Shown: piece after piece, positions 43,901-51,886 of the stretch
How the letters are laid out: each line of letters starts with the position of its first letter
Numbering within the stretch: the stretch's first letter is position 1
Assembly: GCF_009720485.1 (NCBI RefSeq)
Contig: NZ_CP045245.1
Span: 434,001 to 498,000 of the forward strand
DNA from: Cellulomonas sp. JZ18
GTDB taxonomy: Bacteria > Actinomycetota > Actinomycetes > Actinomycetales > Cellulomonadaceae
Length of the DNA stretch: 64,000 nucleotides
Direction of reading: 5' to 3'
Notes under the pieces: model-generated
The model's input: only the letters and a program-made list of their open reading frames with translations
Database searches by the model: none
Told to the model about the DNA's origin: nothing
Translations under genes and position numbers: made by a program

Positions 43901-46300
43901 CTGGACCGCGCGCCGGTCGCCGTCGCCACCGACGAGGGCGTCTACGTCGGCTGGCGCCTGCTGGGCCTGGACCCGCAGGACCTGCCGTTCCACGTGTACC
44001 GGGACGGCGCGCGCATCACCCGGGAACCCGTCACGGGCAGCACGAACGTGCTCGACGCCGACGGCACCGGCGACGCGACGTACCGCGTCAGCACCGTCGT
44101 CGACGGCATCGAGCGCTGGGCCACGGCCGAGTTCGGCGTGTGGGACCAGCAGCACCTCGACGTCCCGCTCGACAAGCCCGCCGACGCGTACACCAAGGAC
44201 GGCCAGCCGTACTCCTACCGGGCCGGGGACGCCAGCATGGGCGACCTCGACGGCGACGGGCAGTACGAGATCGTCCTCAAGTGGGACCCGACGAACGCGC
44301 AGGACAACTCCCGCGCGGGCTACACGGGCACCGTCTACGTCGACGCGTACCGCCTCGACGGCACGCGCCTGTGGCGCGTGGACATGGGCCCGAACATCCG
44401 CGCCGGCGCCCACTACACGCAGGTGCAGGTGTACGACCTCGACGGCGACGGCCGCGCCGAGGTGGTCATGAAGACCGCCGACGGCACGGTCGACGGCGCC
44501 GGCACGGTGATCGGCGACGCCGGGGCGGACTTCCGCAACTCGTCGGGCTACGTGCTCACCGGGCCGGAGTTCCTCACGGTCTTCGACGGGGCCACCGGCG
44601 CCGCGCTCGACACCGTCGACTACACGCCGCCGCGCGGTGACGTGGGGGCGTGGGGCGACGCGTACGGCAACCGGGTCGACCGGTTCCTCGCGGGGGTCGC
44701 GTACCTGGACGGGGAGAAGCCGTCGGTGGTGTTCAGCCGCGGCTACTACACGCGCACGGTGCTGGCCGCGTACGACTGGGACGGCGCCTCGCTGACGCAG
44801 CGCTGGGTGTTCGACTCCGACGTCGTCGGGGACGAGTACGCCGGCCAGGGCAACCACAACCTGTCCGTGGCGGACGTCGACGGCGACCAGAAGGACGAGA
44901 TCGTCTTCGGGTCCATGACGGTCGACGACGACGGCGAGCCGCTGTACACGACCGGGCTCGGCCACGGCGACGCGATGCACGTCTCCGACTTCGACCCGTC
45001 GCGTCCGGGGCTCGAGGTGTTCGCGGCGCACGAGTCGATGGCGTCCTCGGGCAACCGCGGTGCCACGTACCGCGACGCCGCGACCGGCGAGGTGCTGTGG
45101 TCGATCCCGGCGACGGTCGACACGGGCCGCGCCGCCATGGGCGACATCGACCCGCGCCACGACGGCGCCGAGGGCTGGGCGATCGGCACCAACCAGTGGA
45201 ACGCCCGCACCGGCCAGCTGCGGTCCGCGTCGGGGGAGCTGATCTCGGAGCGCATCCCCGCGGCGAACTTCCTCACCTGGTGGGACGGCGACCTGCTGCG
45301 GGAGGTCCTCGACCACGACTGGACCGAGGAGACCCGCGAGGGCGTGCCGACCATCTCGAAGTGGGACTGGGAGACGTCGACCGAGGTGGAGGTCTACCGG
45401 GCGGAGGGGACGCTGAGCGTCAACGACACCAAGGGCAACCCCACGCTCCAGGCCGACCTGCTCGGCGACTGGCGCGAGGAGGTCGTGACGCGGCTCGAGG
45501 ACTCCTCGGCGCTGCGGATCGCCACGACCGTCGACCTGACGGACCACCGCCTGCGCACGCTCACGTCCGACCCGGTGTACCGGCTCGGCGTCGCGTGGCA
45601 GAACACGTCGTACAACCAGCCGCCGCACACGTCGTACTTCCTCGGGCACGGCATGGCGACGCCGCCGGTGCCGTCCATCGCCTACACGGGCGAGGACACC
45701 GGGCCGGGCGAGCGCGTCCCCGGGCCGGCGGTCGCCGCTCCCGGCAAGGCGTCCGTGTCCCACGACAACTGGGACGGCGACGGCGCCTACCGCGTCACGG
45801 TGAACCTGTGGTGGGGGCAGAACGCCCAGCGCGTCGAGCTGCTCGAGGACGGTGTGCCGGTCGGTGCGCGGGACCTCGTCGACGCGACGCCCGCCGCGCA
45901 GTCCGCCTCGTTCGACCTCGACGGCAGGAAGGACGGCCGGTACGTCTACACCGCCGTCCTGACGAACCAGCACGGGTCGACGACGACGGCGCCGGTGACG
46001 GTCGTCGTCGACCGGGCGCGGCCCGGGACGCCCGTGCTGTCGCACGACAACTGGGACGGCGACGGGCGGTACACGGTCACCATGAACATGTGGTGGGGCA
46101 CCAACGCCGCGACGTACCGGCTGTACGAGGACGGCGAGCTGGTGGACACCCAGGAGCTCACCGCGAACGGCCGGGAGGCCCAGCGCGCGGCGACCCCGCT
46201 CGCGGGGCGCGCGCCCGGACGGTACGAGTACCGCGCCGAGCTCGAGAACGCCGCCGGCGTGACCGAGAGCCGCACGATCACGGTCACCGTCCGCCGGTGA
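40985..46300 (+). CDS. Secreted rhamnogalacturonan acetylesterase (CE12) fused to rhamnogalacturonan lyase (PL11)
   Basis: 1771 residues. Tat-like/Sec signal peptide (RTRRPRTRPP then a hydrophobic core ending AHAA). Order: FN3 (about 55-145), a galactose-binding-like sandwich (155-300), an SGNH esterase with block I VTGDSTVQTYTADY (about 312), GGRSAKNF, QFGHND and DDTHFQEYGA (about 499), FN3 (545-635), a second sandwich (640-785), two FN3-like domains (790-960), and a PL11 propeller from about 968 with GDLDGDGQYEIVLKWDPTNA, AGAHYTQVQVYDLDGDG and YNQPPHTSYFLG. Two C-terminal repeats (SHDNWDGDG at about 1592 and 1685) are binding modules of unknown type. ATG 40985. It would remove acetyl groups and cleave pectin rhamnogalacturonan I. 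No sortase or cellulose module. Confidence 0.92.
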   Translation: MSRPARAHDRTRRPRTRPPAVAAGAATALALLLAGAVPAHAATADPSPQSTTAPAEEPVGSLPAPQSVRMAHVVPGAVTLRWDEVAGATGYVVTRADAVDGTYAEIARTGQREVHTTDAVDTTRTHWYRVRAIGPDGLSAPSAAAVSSLAGEGTDPTFPENGVLTIDLGPGALTPGAVRVDATTAYSAEQRIGFVDPSQVTGTDRGGDDAVRSDFVTVGDTELVVDLPNGDYTVGLIAGDAQEATDVAITVERMAKVQQTAKPAGQFLEMQLDVALVDGQLNLELAGTAAKLNQLVITRQADRTPGSEPTLWVTGDSTVQTYTADYAPQAGWGQMIDRYLSDDVTVQNKAIGGRSAKNFISQGRLDEVLRQVRPGDYVVAQFGHNDNSYGVDDRWAAPADYRNYLRTFVDGARQRGATPILVTPVSRRAFDAETGKFHVSFPDYVDAAASLAAETRTPLVDLSASSRAYLDEIGPEAAKSVFLHVPAGVYPNRPSGTVDDTHFQEYGAIQMARLVAADLATLDLPLADEVEAAEPPAAVPAAPTGVVAGSVSSSGVQLTWAPVEGADVYKVFRKAADAGDDAWTLAATSTLPQVAVTGLAEGGSYDLRVVASNGRGDSAPSQPVRVTTRDALFRFDVQIAGAPVMPGYTEVNERSVYTPEIGWGWLDPAGMAGRDRGVAFTPPPNDLQRDFLLPGPQHTFVVDLPRGTYAVKTHNGDWIGTSRSNVQLEGRDFGASNAGRGAVSEKVSQPVAVTDGQLTLVMTGSSSRLNGVEVTPLLLAPSALAGDVRVEGAAVAVDLTWTGTDDAAGYRVYRQATGEKEPRAVGDVTTTAFTDTTADLGVAYRYHVVALDPTGLESVPTDVLAVTTVDEDVPVTDAPTGVHVAATDKNLVRLAWEPVEGALFYHVYRSETLGGPYALVGRAAEAGYDDTDVLTTVPYHYQVAAVNAGGESARAATVSSEAVTTLVRQSERLDRAPVAVATDEGVYVGWRLLGLDPQDLPFHVYRDGARITREPVTGSTNVLDADGTGDATYRVSTVVDGIERWATAEFGVWDQQHLDVPLDKPADAYTKDGQPYSYRAGDASMGDLDGDGQYEIVLKWDPTNAQDNSRAGYTGTVYVDAYRLDGTRLWRVDMGPNIRAGAHYTQVQVYDLDGDGRAEVVMKTADGTVDGAGTVIGDAGADFRNSSGYVLTGPEFLTVFDGATGAALDTVDYTPPRGDVGAWGDAYGNRVDRFLAGVAYLDGEKPSVVFSRGYYTRTVLAAYDWDGASLTQRWVFDSDVVGDEYAGQGNHNLSVADVDGDQKDEIVFGSMTVDDDGEPLYTTGLGHGDAMHVSDFDPSRPGLEVFAAHESMASSGNRGATYRDAATGEVLWSIPATVDTGRAAMGDIDPRHDGAEGWAIGTNQWNARTGQLRSASGELISERIPAANFLTWWDGDLLREVLDHDWTEETREGVPTISKWDWETSTEVEVYRAEGTLSVNDTKGNPTLQADLLGDWREEVVTRLEDSSALRIATTVDLTDHRLRTLTSDPVYRLGVAWQNTSYNQPPHTSYFLGHGMATPPVPSIAYTGEDTGPGERVPGPAVAAPGKASVSHDNWDGDGAYRVTVNLWWGQNAQRVELLEDGVPVGARDLVDATPAAQSASFDLDGRKDGRYVYTAVLTNQHGSTTTAPVTVVVDRARPGTPVLSHDNWDGDGRYTVTMNMWWGTNAATYRLYEDGELVDTQELTANGREAQRAATPLAGRAPGRYEYRAELENAAGVTESRTITVTVRR

Positions 46301-46304
46301 CCGC

Positions 46305-46338
46305 CCGGGTGGGCGCCCGCCGCTGGGCGCCCACCCGG
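46305..46338 (+). terminator. Terminator after the CE12-PL11 gene
   Basis: Perfect 14-bp arms (46305-46318, 46325-46338), 4 bases after the stop. Confidence 0.85.
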
Positions 46339-46375
46339 ACCAGGGACGTCGCCCACCCTCCGCGACGACCCGACC

Positions 46376-46414
46376 CACGGACGGCCCGACCCCCTCCCGG
46401 TCGGGCCGTCCGTG
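46376..46414 (+). terminator. Second hairpin after the CE12-PL11 gene
   Basis: Perfect 15-bp arms (46376-46390 and 46400-46414). A back-up terminator or bidirectional stop. Confidence 0.6.
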
Positions 46415-46463
46415 CCGTCGCGGCCCGAGCGCTGTGTCCCGGACGGTGGGACGGACGACCGGT

Positions 46464-46517
46464 GACCCCGTCATCCGCCGCGCTGCGGCCCCGTTGACGC
46501 GTGCGATGACGGGGTCG
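46464..46517. repeat. 54-bp palindromic repeat, family 2, copy E2
   Basis: GACCCCGTCATC at the left end and GATGACGGGGTC at the right end form a perfect 12-bp inverted repeat; inner CGCGC/ACGCGT also pair. 54 bp. Confidence 0.85.
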
Positions 46518-46715
46518 TCCGGCGCGAGGTCCGGCATGTGGGACGTGCCCCCGGGTTGACCTGCTCGGCGACGGACTTCCAGCCCGGGACCGCAGCCCGC
46601 GAGCGGTCGGCGCCCGGCGGTCCCACCCGGTCGGTGCGGGGGTCGGCAGCGACGGCACGACAAGTCCGGTGACGGGACGTCGAGCGGTCGGCTGCGGGGT
46701 GGGCTGCACCATGGC

Positions 46716-46721
46716 TAGTAT
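46716..46721 (+). promoter_or_regulatory. -10 element of the SdpR-like gene
   Basis: TAGTAT ends 6 bases before GTG 46728; leaderless. Confidence 0.55.
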
Positions 46722-46727
46722 TTCGGT

Positions 46728-47072
46728 GTGTCGCGAAATAACGGAGAAGGCGAGGAGAGCGTGTTCGCCGCGTTGGCGCACCGCTCGCGCCGGGACATCC
46801 TGCGGCACCTGCGCTCACGCGACTTCGTGCGGGCGGGCGACATCGGGGACGCGCTCGGCATCGGGCCGTCCACGTTGTCGGGGCACCTGCGCATGCTCCG
46901 CGCGGCGGGTCTCGTGGAGACCCGCCGGCGCGGGACCGAGATCCAGTACCGGCTGCAGATGACCGTCCTCGACGAGGCGATCCTCCTGCTGCACGGGCTG
47001 CGTCCGGAGCGTGCCGACGCCGCGACCGGCCCGCACCCGACCGACCCGCGCGACCGACCCGCACGGGAATGA
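46728..47072 (+). CDS. ArsR/SdpR-like winged-helix regulator
   Basis: 114 residues. Helix-turn-helix ALAHRSRRDILRHL ... AGDIGDALGIGPSTLSGHLR, then the wing RAAGLVETRRRGTEIQYRL, as in SdpR-type autorepressors. No metal-binding cysteines. GTG 46728 is leaderless. The C-terminal tail runs into a short tandem repeat. It overlaps (ATGA) the membrane partner's longest frame, indicating an operon like B. subtilis sdpR-sdpI. Confidence 0.88.
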   Translation: MSRNNGEGEESVFAALAHRSRRDILRHLRSRDFVRAGDIGDALGIGPSTLSGHLRMLRAAGLVETRRRGTEIQYRLQMTVLDEAILLLHGLRPERADAATGPHPTDPRDRPARE

Positions 47073-47145
47073 CCCGCACGCGAATGACCCGCACGCGAAT
47101 GACCCGCACGTCACCGACCCGCACGTCACCGACCCGCACCGCGGT
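47061..47145. repeat. 15-bp tandem repeat across the sdpR/sdpI-like junction
   Basis: Units of AATGACCCGCACGCG and variants repeat about five times. In the second gene's longer frame they would encode repeats of MTRTR. Confidence 0.75.
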
Positions 47146-47176
47146 GCCGGGGCGGTGCCCGACCCGCAGGGGACCG

Positions 47177-47911
47177 ATGACCGAGCACCCGCACGCAGAC
47201 CGCGCCGTAGCGCAGGACGTCCCCCCGTGGTGGCGGACCCCGTGGCCGGGGGCCGCGCTGGCCGCCGTCGCCGTCCCCGTCATGGCCGTCGCGTCCGTGC
47301 TGGCGTGGCCCGACATGGCGTCGGAGGTCGTCACGCGCGAGGCCGGTGGCCGGCACGGCGCCAGCGTCGTCCCCCGGGAGGTGTCGGCGGCCCTGCCGCC
47401 CGTCACGCTCCTCGTCCTCACCGCCCTCTTCGCGGTCGTGCCCGGGCTCGACCAGCGGCTCCTCTCGGGCACGCCGCCGGCCCAGGACCGCTCGCCCGAG
47501 CGAGCGCGCCGCGTGCTCGGCTGGACGCTCGCGGGCCTGGCGCCCGTCACGGTGGTGCTGCACCTCGGCGTGCTGGCGATGCACACGGGGGAGCCGTTCC
47601 CGCTCGACCGCGCCATGGGGGTGGCGCTCGGGCTGCTGCTCGTCGCGCTCGGCGTCGGGCTGCCCCTCGCCGCACCGGGCGGCCGCTTCTCGGGACGGGC
47701 CGAGGGGTTCCGCGCGGCGCAGGGCCCCGCCTACCGCACGGCCGGCCTCCTCCTCGTCCTGGCCGGCGCCGTGACCGCGGTCGCCGCCGGCGCGGGCGCC
47801 CCGTGGGCACCGGTGGTGGCCGTGGTCGGCACGGCGGTCGCGTTCGGCCAGGTCGTGCTGCGCGCCGGTCGCGGCGCACTGACGTCGCGCCGTCCGTCGC
47901 CCGACCGCTGA
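47177..47911 (+). CDS. SdpI-like (DUF1648) membrane protein
   Basis: 244 residues from ATG 47177; the frame is open to ATG 47069 but that stretch is only the tandem repeat. About six hydrophobic segments with DUF1648-like layout: PGAALAAVAVPVMAVASVLAW, an extracellular loop WPDMASEVVTREAGG, then LPPVTLLVLTALFAVVPGLD. SdpI proteins act as immunity or signal-transduction partners of the ArsR-like repressor. No SdpC-type toxin gene is nearby. Confidence 0.7.
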   Translation: MTEHPHADRAVAQDVPPWWRTPWPGAALAAVAVPVMAVASVLAWPDMASEVVTREAGGRHGASVVPREVSAALPPVTLLVLTALFAVVPGLDQRLLSGTPPAQDRSPERARRVLGWTLAGLAPVTVVLHLGVLAMHTGEPFPLDRAMGVALGLLLVALGVGLPLAAPGGRFSGRAEGFRAAQGPAYRTAGLLLVLAGAVTAVAAGAGAPWAPVVAVVGTAVAFGQVVLRAGRGALTSRRPSPDR

Positions 47912-47923
47912 GCGCACACGACG

Positions 47924-47953
47924 ACGGCCCCGGTGCCGGAGCACCGGGGCCGT
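47924..47953. terminator. Bidirectional terminator between SdpI-like and chemotaxis genes
   Basis: Perfect 13-bp arms ACGGCCCCGGTGC/GCACCGGGGCCGT with loop CGGA, lying between convergent genes. The same arms recur at 53185-53216. Confidence 0.8.
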
Positions 47954-48041
47954 GTCCGTCCCCCCGTGGTCGTGCCGGGGTCGCGGGCGGGGCGTGCCGG
48001 GCCGTCCGTGCGCCCGGCGCCGCCGAGCGACGCGCCGGGGG

Positions 48042-49667
48042 TCAGACCGTGAAGCGTCCGACGAGCTCGTCGACGCGCTGGGCGTTGCGCGCCAGCTCCT
48101 CCGCCGCGGACCGCACCTGGCTGACGCTGCCGGCCGTGGACTGCGCGTTCTGCGCGATGGAGCGGACGTTGTCGGCGATCGTCGTGACCCCGATCGCCGC
48201 CTCCGCCACGTTGCCGGCCATCGCGGACGTCGTCGCGCTCTGCTCCTCGACCGCCCCGGCGATGCTGCTCTGGTGGTCGTTGACCCGCCCGATGACCTCG
48301 GTGGTCGTGGTGATCGCTCCGACCGCGACCTCCACGTCGGCCTGGATCTGCGTGATCCGGGCGGTGATGTCACCGGTGGCCTGAGCGGTCTGGTGGGCCA
48401 GCTCCTTGACCTCGCCGGCGACCACGGCGAAGCCCTTGCCGGCCTCGCCCGCCCGCGCGGCCTCGATGGTCGCGTTGAGCGCGAGCAGGTTGGTCTGCTC
48501 CGCGATCGAGCTGATGAGCGCGACGACGCCACCGATCGCCGCCGACGACTCGCCGAGGCGGCTGATCGTCGCGTTCGCCTCGTCCGTCGTGGTGACGGCG
48601 GTCCTGCCGGCGTCGCTCGCCTGCGACGCGCTGCGGGCGATCTCGTGGATCGAGGCGCCCATCTGCTCGCTCGCCGCCGCCACCGTCTGGACGTTGGAGG
48701 AGACCTGCTCGGCCGCCGCGGCGGCGGTCGCCGCCTGCTGGGCGCCGTCCGTCGACTGGCGCGTCATCTCGGCCGCGACGGCGGCGAGCTCCTGGGCGGC
48801 GGCGGACGACGTGGAGGTGGTCTCGCCGATCTGGCGGACCAGCGTCGCGATGTTGCCCACGAACCGGTTGAAGACACGCCCCAGTGCGCCGATCTCGTCC
48901 CGGCGCGACTCGTCCACCTGCTGGGTCAGGTCGCCGTCGCCGTCGGCGATCTCCCGCAGGCGCTCGGTCAGCGCGTTGATGGGACGCGTGATGCTGCGCG
49001 TCAGGTACGTCGCGAGGACGAGGACGAGGACGACGGCGAGCAGCGTGCCGCCCAGGACGACGGCCATGGTGGTGTCGGCCGTCGCGTCCGCGGTCGCGGC
49101 GCGCTCCGTGAGCAGCGCCTCCTCGTCGGCGCGCACCGCGTCGAGCAGGCCGCGGATCTGGTCCATCACGGCCTTGCCCTCGTCCGACAGCACGATCGCC
49201 GCGGCCGCCTCGAACCCCTGCGCGGAGCGCACGTCGATCGTCCGCTGCATCTCGTCGAACTTCGCGGCGACGAGCGGCTCGAGCTGGGCCAGGCGGTCCT
49301 GCTGCACCGGGTTGTCGTCCGTCAGCTCCCGGACGGTCTGCAGGTGCTCCGTCACGGCGGTCCGTGCGTCGGTGTACGGGCCGAGGTAGTCGTCCTCACC
49401 GGTGATCAGGTACCCGCGCTGCCCGGTCTCGGCGTCCTTGAGGGCGGACAGCACCTCGTCCGTGCCGCTGAGCACCTCGTGCGTGTGGTCCACCCAGCCG
49501 CTGTTGGTGACCAGCTCCCGGGTGTTGGTGAAGGACTCGTACCCGACGAGCGTCATCAGCACCAGCACGACCGCGTAGCCGGCGGCCAGGCGGCGCCCGA
49601 TGGTCCAGCGCCAGCTCCAGCGGCCGCGGGCGGCAGGGGCTGCCTCGGCGGTGCTCGCACTCGTCAT
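48042..49667 (-). CDS. Methyl-accepting chemotaxis protein with CHASE3-like sensor
   Basis: 541 residues. Cytoplasmic N-terminus, TM1 (about 28-48), a helical CHASE3 ligand region ([20 protein letters not shown] at about 72, typical), TM2 (about 200-223), HAMP ([20 protein letters not shown]), and an MA signalling domain with the hairpin tip [20 protein letters not shown] followed by [12 protein letters not shown]. It relays to CheA/CheW. Chemotaxis genes are not in the window. ATG 49667 with AAGGAG. Confidence 0.95.
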   Translation of the reverse strand: MTSASTAEAAPAARGRWSWRWTIGRRLAAGYAVVLVLMTLVGYESFTNTRELVTNSGWVDHTHEVLSGTDEVLSALKDAETGQRGYLITGEDDYLGPYTDARTAVTEHLQTVRELTDDNPVQQDRLAQLEPLVAAKFDEMQRTIDVRSAQGFEAAAAIVLSDEGKAVMDQIRGLLDAVRADEEALLTERAATADATADTTMAVVLGGTLLAVVLVLVLATYLTRSITRPINALTERLREIADGDGDLTQQVDESRRDEIGALGRVFNRFVGNIATLVRQIGETTSTSSAAAQELAAVAAEMTRQSTDGAQQAATAAAAAEQVSSNVQTVAAASEQMGASIHEIARSASQASDAGRTAVTTTDEANATISRLGESSAAIGGVVALISSIAEQTNLLALNATIEAARAGEAGKGFAVVAGEVKELAHQTAQATGDITARITQIQADVEVAVGAITTTTEVIGRVNDHQSSIAGAVEEQSATTSAMAGNVAEAAIGVTTIADNVRSIAQNAQSTAGSVSQVRSAAEELARNAQRVDELVGRFTV

Positions 49668-49799
49668 CGGGGTTCTCCTTCAGTGGTCCACTCGGGTGAT
49701 CACCTCTCCCATCGGTTGCACGCGTCGCCCCGTGACGGTTCCTCCGTGGGGCGTGGGTCACGCGAGGGGCCGGCCCCCGGCGGCGTCGCGGCCGGGGGC

Positions 49800-50153
49800 C
49801 TAGAGCGTGACGGCCACCAGCGCCGCCGCGACCGCGAGCTCGGTCACGAGCGCGGCACGGCGGCGACCCGGTCGCGCCGGGTCGAGGCCCGGCAGGCCCG
49901 GCCAGCGGCGCACCGTCCCCGCCACCCCGGCCGCGACGAGCGCGACGAGGGCGAACCACAGGACGTCCGGCACGACCTCCCACCGGGTCAGCGCACGGGC
50001 GAGCGCGACCAGCGCCACGGCCTCCGCGACGCCCGTGACGAGCGCCGCCCGGTCCGCCGGCCCGCCGGGGCGCTCCGCGCTGCGGCAGGTCTGCCACGCC
50101 CACGAGGCGACGAGCAGCAGGGGCACGAGGACGGCCGTCCACGCGAGGATCAC
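49800..50153 (-). CDS. Small membrane protein of the serine-hydrolase operon
   Basis: 117 residues, start GTG 50153 overlapping the hydrolase stop. About four hydrophobic segments (VILAWTAVLVPLLLVASWAW, ALVTGVAEAVALVALARAL, VLWFALVALVAAGVAGTV). Not recognised. Coupling to the hydrolase suggests a joint role. Confidence 0.65.
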   Translation of the reverse strand: MILAWTAVLVPLLLVASWAWQTCRSAERPGGPADRAALVTGVAEAVALVALARALTRWEVVPDVLWFALVALVAAGVAGTVRRWPGLPGLDPARPGRRRAALVTELAVAAALVAVTL

Positions 50154-51274
50154 CACGTCGGCTCCTCCTCCAGCAGGTGCAGACCCACCTCGTCGACGGA
50201 GGCGGAGACGTCGGACAGCACGACGACGCCGCGGCCGGCCTCCCGGTCGAGGCCGACCCACGCGGCGAACCCGCCCGTGCGGCCGTTGTGCCACGTCACG
50301 CGCCGGCCGTCGGAGGTCGTGCTCGTGACCCAGAAGTGGCCGATGCGGTCCTCGTCCAGGTCGGCGCGCGGCTCCAGGGCGTCGGTGCCGGGCGCGCTGC
50401 CGTCGAGGAGGGCCTGCACGAGCAGCGCGAGGTCGCCCGTGGTGGAGCGCACCCCGCCGGCGGGCGCGAAGCCGTCCATGACCCACGGTTCCTGGGGCCG
50501 GCCGGACGCGTCGGTGCCCGCCACGAGCGGGTCGTCCGCGGGCGTGCGCGCCGGTGCGGTCGTGGCGTCCATGCCGAGCGGCCCGGTGAGGCGTGCGCGC
50601 AGCAGGTCCGGCCACGTCGTGCCGGCGGCGGCGGCGAGCGCCTGCCCGGTGAGGGCCGCGCCGAGGTTGGAGTACTCCGGGTCGGGATCGCCCACGCGGG
50701 TGTCGCGTGCGGCCGCGACGAGCGCGTCGACGCCGTAGCCGCCGTACGGGTTCGCGCCGCTGACGCCCGACCAGATGCTGCGTGCTGCCATCGCGAGGCC
50801 GCCCGGCATGCGGGGGAGCCCCGAGCTGTGCGTGGCGAGCGACCCGAGCCGGACGTCGGCGGCGGGTGAGCCCTCGAGCGGGAGGTGCGCACCGAGCGGG
50901 TCGTCCGGCGCCACCTCGCCGCGCTCGACCGCGTCGGCGAGGAGCAGACCCGTCAGGCCCTTGCTGACCGAGCCGATCTCGAACACGGTGCTCTCGTCGG
51001 CGCCGAGCCCGGCGAACGTCGCCGTCCCGGCCTCGACGTGCGCGACCGCGAGGCGGTCGGCCGGCGTGCCGGCGACGGCCTCGCGCAGGGCGCGGGCGAG
51101 CGCCGGGTCGCCCGTGGTCCGCGGGTCCGGGGTCGGCGTGCGGGGGCGCACCAGGACGCCGACCACGAGGACGACGAGCGCGAGCGCGCCCGCCACGACG
51201 GCGTGCCGTCGGACCGGGCGGCCGGCAGGGCGCGGGGCGGTCGTGGGGTCGGTCAGGGGTGGTGGTGTGGTCAC
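50150..51274 (-). CDS. Beta-lactamase-fold serine hydrolase (class C/PBP4*-like), membrane-anchored
   Basis: 374 residues. A membrane helix (HAVVAGALALVVLVVGVLV) then the SxxK motif SVSKGLTGLL, the YxN equivalent EYSNLGAALTG, and HNGRTGG (KTG-box equivalent). This is the esterase/D-aminopeptidase branch; a true beta-lactamase is unlikely. GTG 51274 with GGAGG 5-7 bases upstream. It follows the HTH gene by 34 bp. Confidence 0.88.
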   Translation of the reverse strand: MTTPPPLTDPTTAPRPAGRPVRRHAVVAGALALVVLVVGVLVRPRTPTPDPRTTGDPALARALREAVAGTPADRLAVAHVEAGTATFAGLGADESTVFEIGSVSKGLTGLLLADAVERGEVAPDDPLGAHLPLEGSPAADVRLGSLATHSSGLPRMPGGLAMAARSIWSGVSGANPYGGYGVDALVAAARDTRVGDPDPEYSNLGAALTGQALAAAAGTTWPDLLRARLTGPLGMDATTAPARTPADDPLVAGTDASGRPQEPWVMDGFAPAGGVRSTTGDLALLVQALLDGSAPGTDALEPRADLDEDRIGHFWVTSTTSDGRRVTWHNGRTGGFAAWVGLDREAGRGVVVLSDVSASVDEVGLHLLEEEPTW

Positions 51275-51308
51275 GAGGCCCTCCGGGCGTCCTGGACGTC
51301 GGTGGTGG

Positions 51309-51830
51309 TCAGCGCTCCGTCGCGGCGAGCACCGTGAGCAGCGGGACGACGCGCTCCGCGGGCACCTGGTAGCGGCCCCCGTGGTGGCGCAGCCACCCGG
51401 CGGCGACCAGCTGGCGCAGGTGGTGGTAGACCTGGCCGGACGTGCCGGTGTCCTCCCGCGCGGTGAGCTCGGCGACCGTGCGCGTGCCCTGGACGACGGC
51501 CTGCAGCAGCGCCAGCCGGACCGGGTGCCCGAGCGCCCCGAGGGCCGCCGCGTGCGCCGTCCAGTCCGCGGCCAGCAGGTCGCCGGTGGTGCGGCCCCAC
51601 TGCCACTCGGCCCGCCCGTCGGCGGTCTCCACCGTGCCCGCGAACAGGACGCCGCCGTCGTCGGGCACGAGGCGGCGCAGGGCGTGCAGCGCCCAGAAGC
51701 GGTCGTCGGGGTCGGCCGCGGGCGCGGCCGGCGCGTCCGTCGGCACGGTGGCGGCCTCGAGGGCGGCGACCCGCTGCTCGAGCTGCTCGAGCCGGGTGGG
51801 GAGGTCGGCGGGAGGCGGTTCCGCGGGCAT
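51309..51830 (-). CDS. ArsR-like winged-helix regulator
   Basis: 173 residues. An N-terminal coiled coil (LPTRLEQLEQRVAALEAATV), then HAAALGALGHPVRLALLQAV, GTSGQVYHHLRQLVAAGWLR and a wing, the ArsR/DUF-type winged helix. It precedes the serine hydrolase, so it likely controls that operon. ATG 51830 is leaderless. Confidence 0.85.
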   Translation of the reverse strand: MPAEPPPADLPTRLEQLEQRVAALEAATVPTDAPAAPAADPDDRFWALHALRRLVPDDGGVLFAGTVETADGRAEWQWGRTTGDLLAADWTAHAAALGALGHPVRLALLQAVVQGTRTVAELTAREDTGTSGQVYHHLRQLVAAGWLRHHGGRYQVPAERVVPLLTVLAATER

Positions 51831-51832
51831 GG

Positions 51833-51848
51833 TTACGAAACTACGTAA
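51833..51848 (-). promoter_or_regulatory. Autoregulatory operator around the -10 of the HTH gene
   Basis: TTACG-N6-CGTAA is an inverted repeat whose 6-base spacer is itself the -10 (TAGTTT on the minus strand, 51838-51843), which ends 7 bases before ATG 51830. A bound repressor would block this promoter. Confidence 0.5.
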
Positions 51849-51886
51849 TCACGCGGAGCCGTGCAAGGGTGCGGTGGAGCCGCGGA

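Larger units (their letters stand above)
46301..46727. other. Intergenic region between the fusion gene and the SdpR-like gene
   Basis: 427 bp holding two tandem hairpins (46305-46338, 46376-46414), a 54-bp palindrome (46464-46517) and the -10 at 46716-46721. No ORF. Confidence 0.7.

Noticed and set aside
40961..46663. A long antisense frame opposite the CE12-PL11 gene
   Set aside because: Low-complexity Arg/Val/Gly/His composition and no domain; the plus strand has an unambiguous protein.
50150..51274. True antibiotic-inactivating beta-lactamase
   Set aside because: The motif set and membrane anchor fit the esterase/peptidase branch of the fold; no resistance-associated context.
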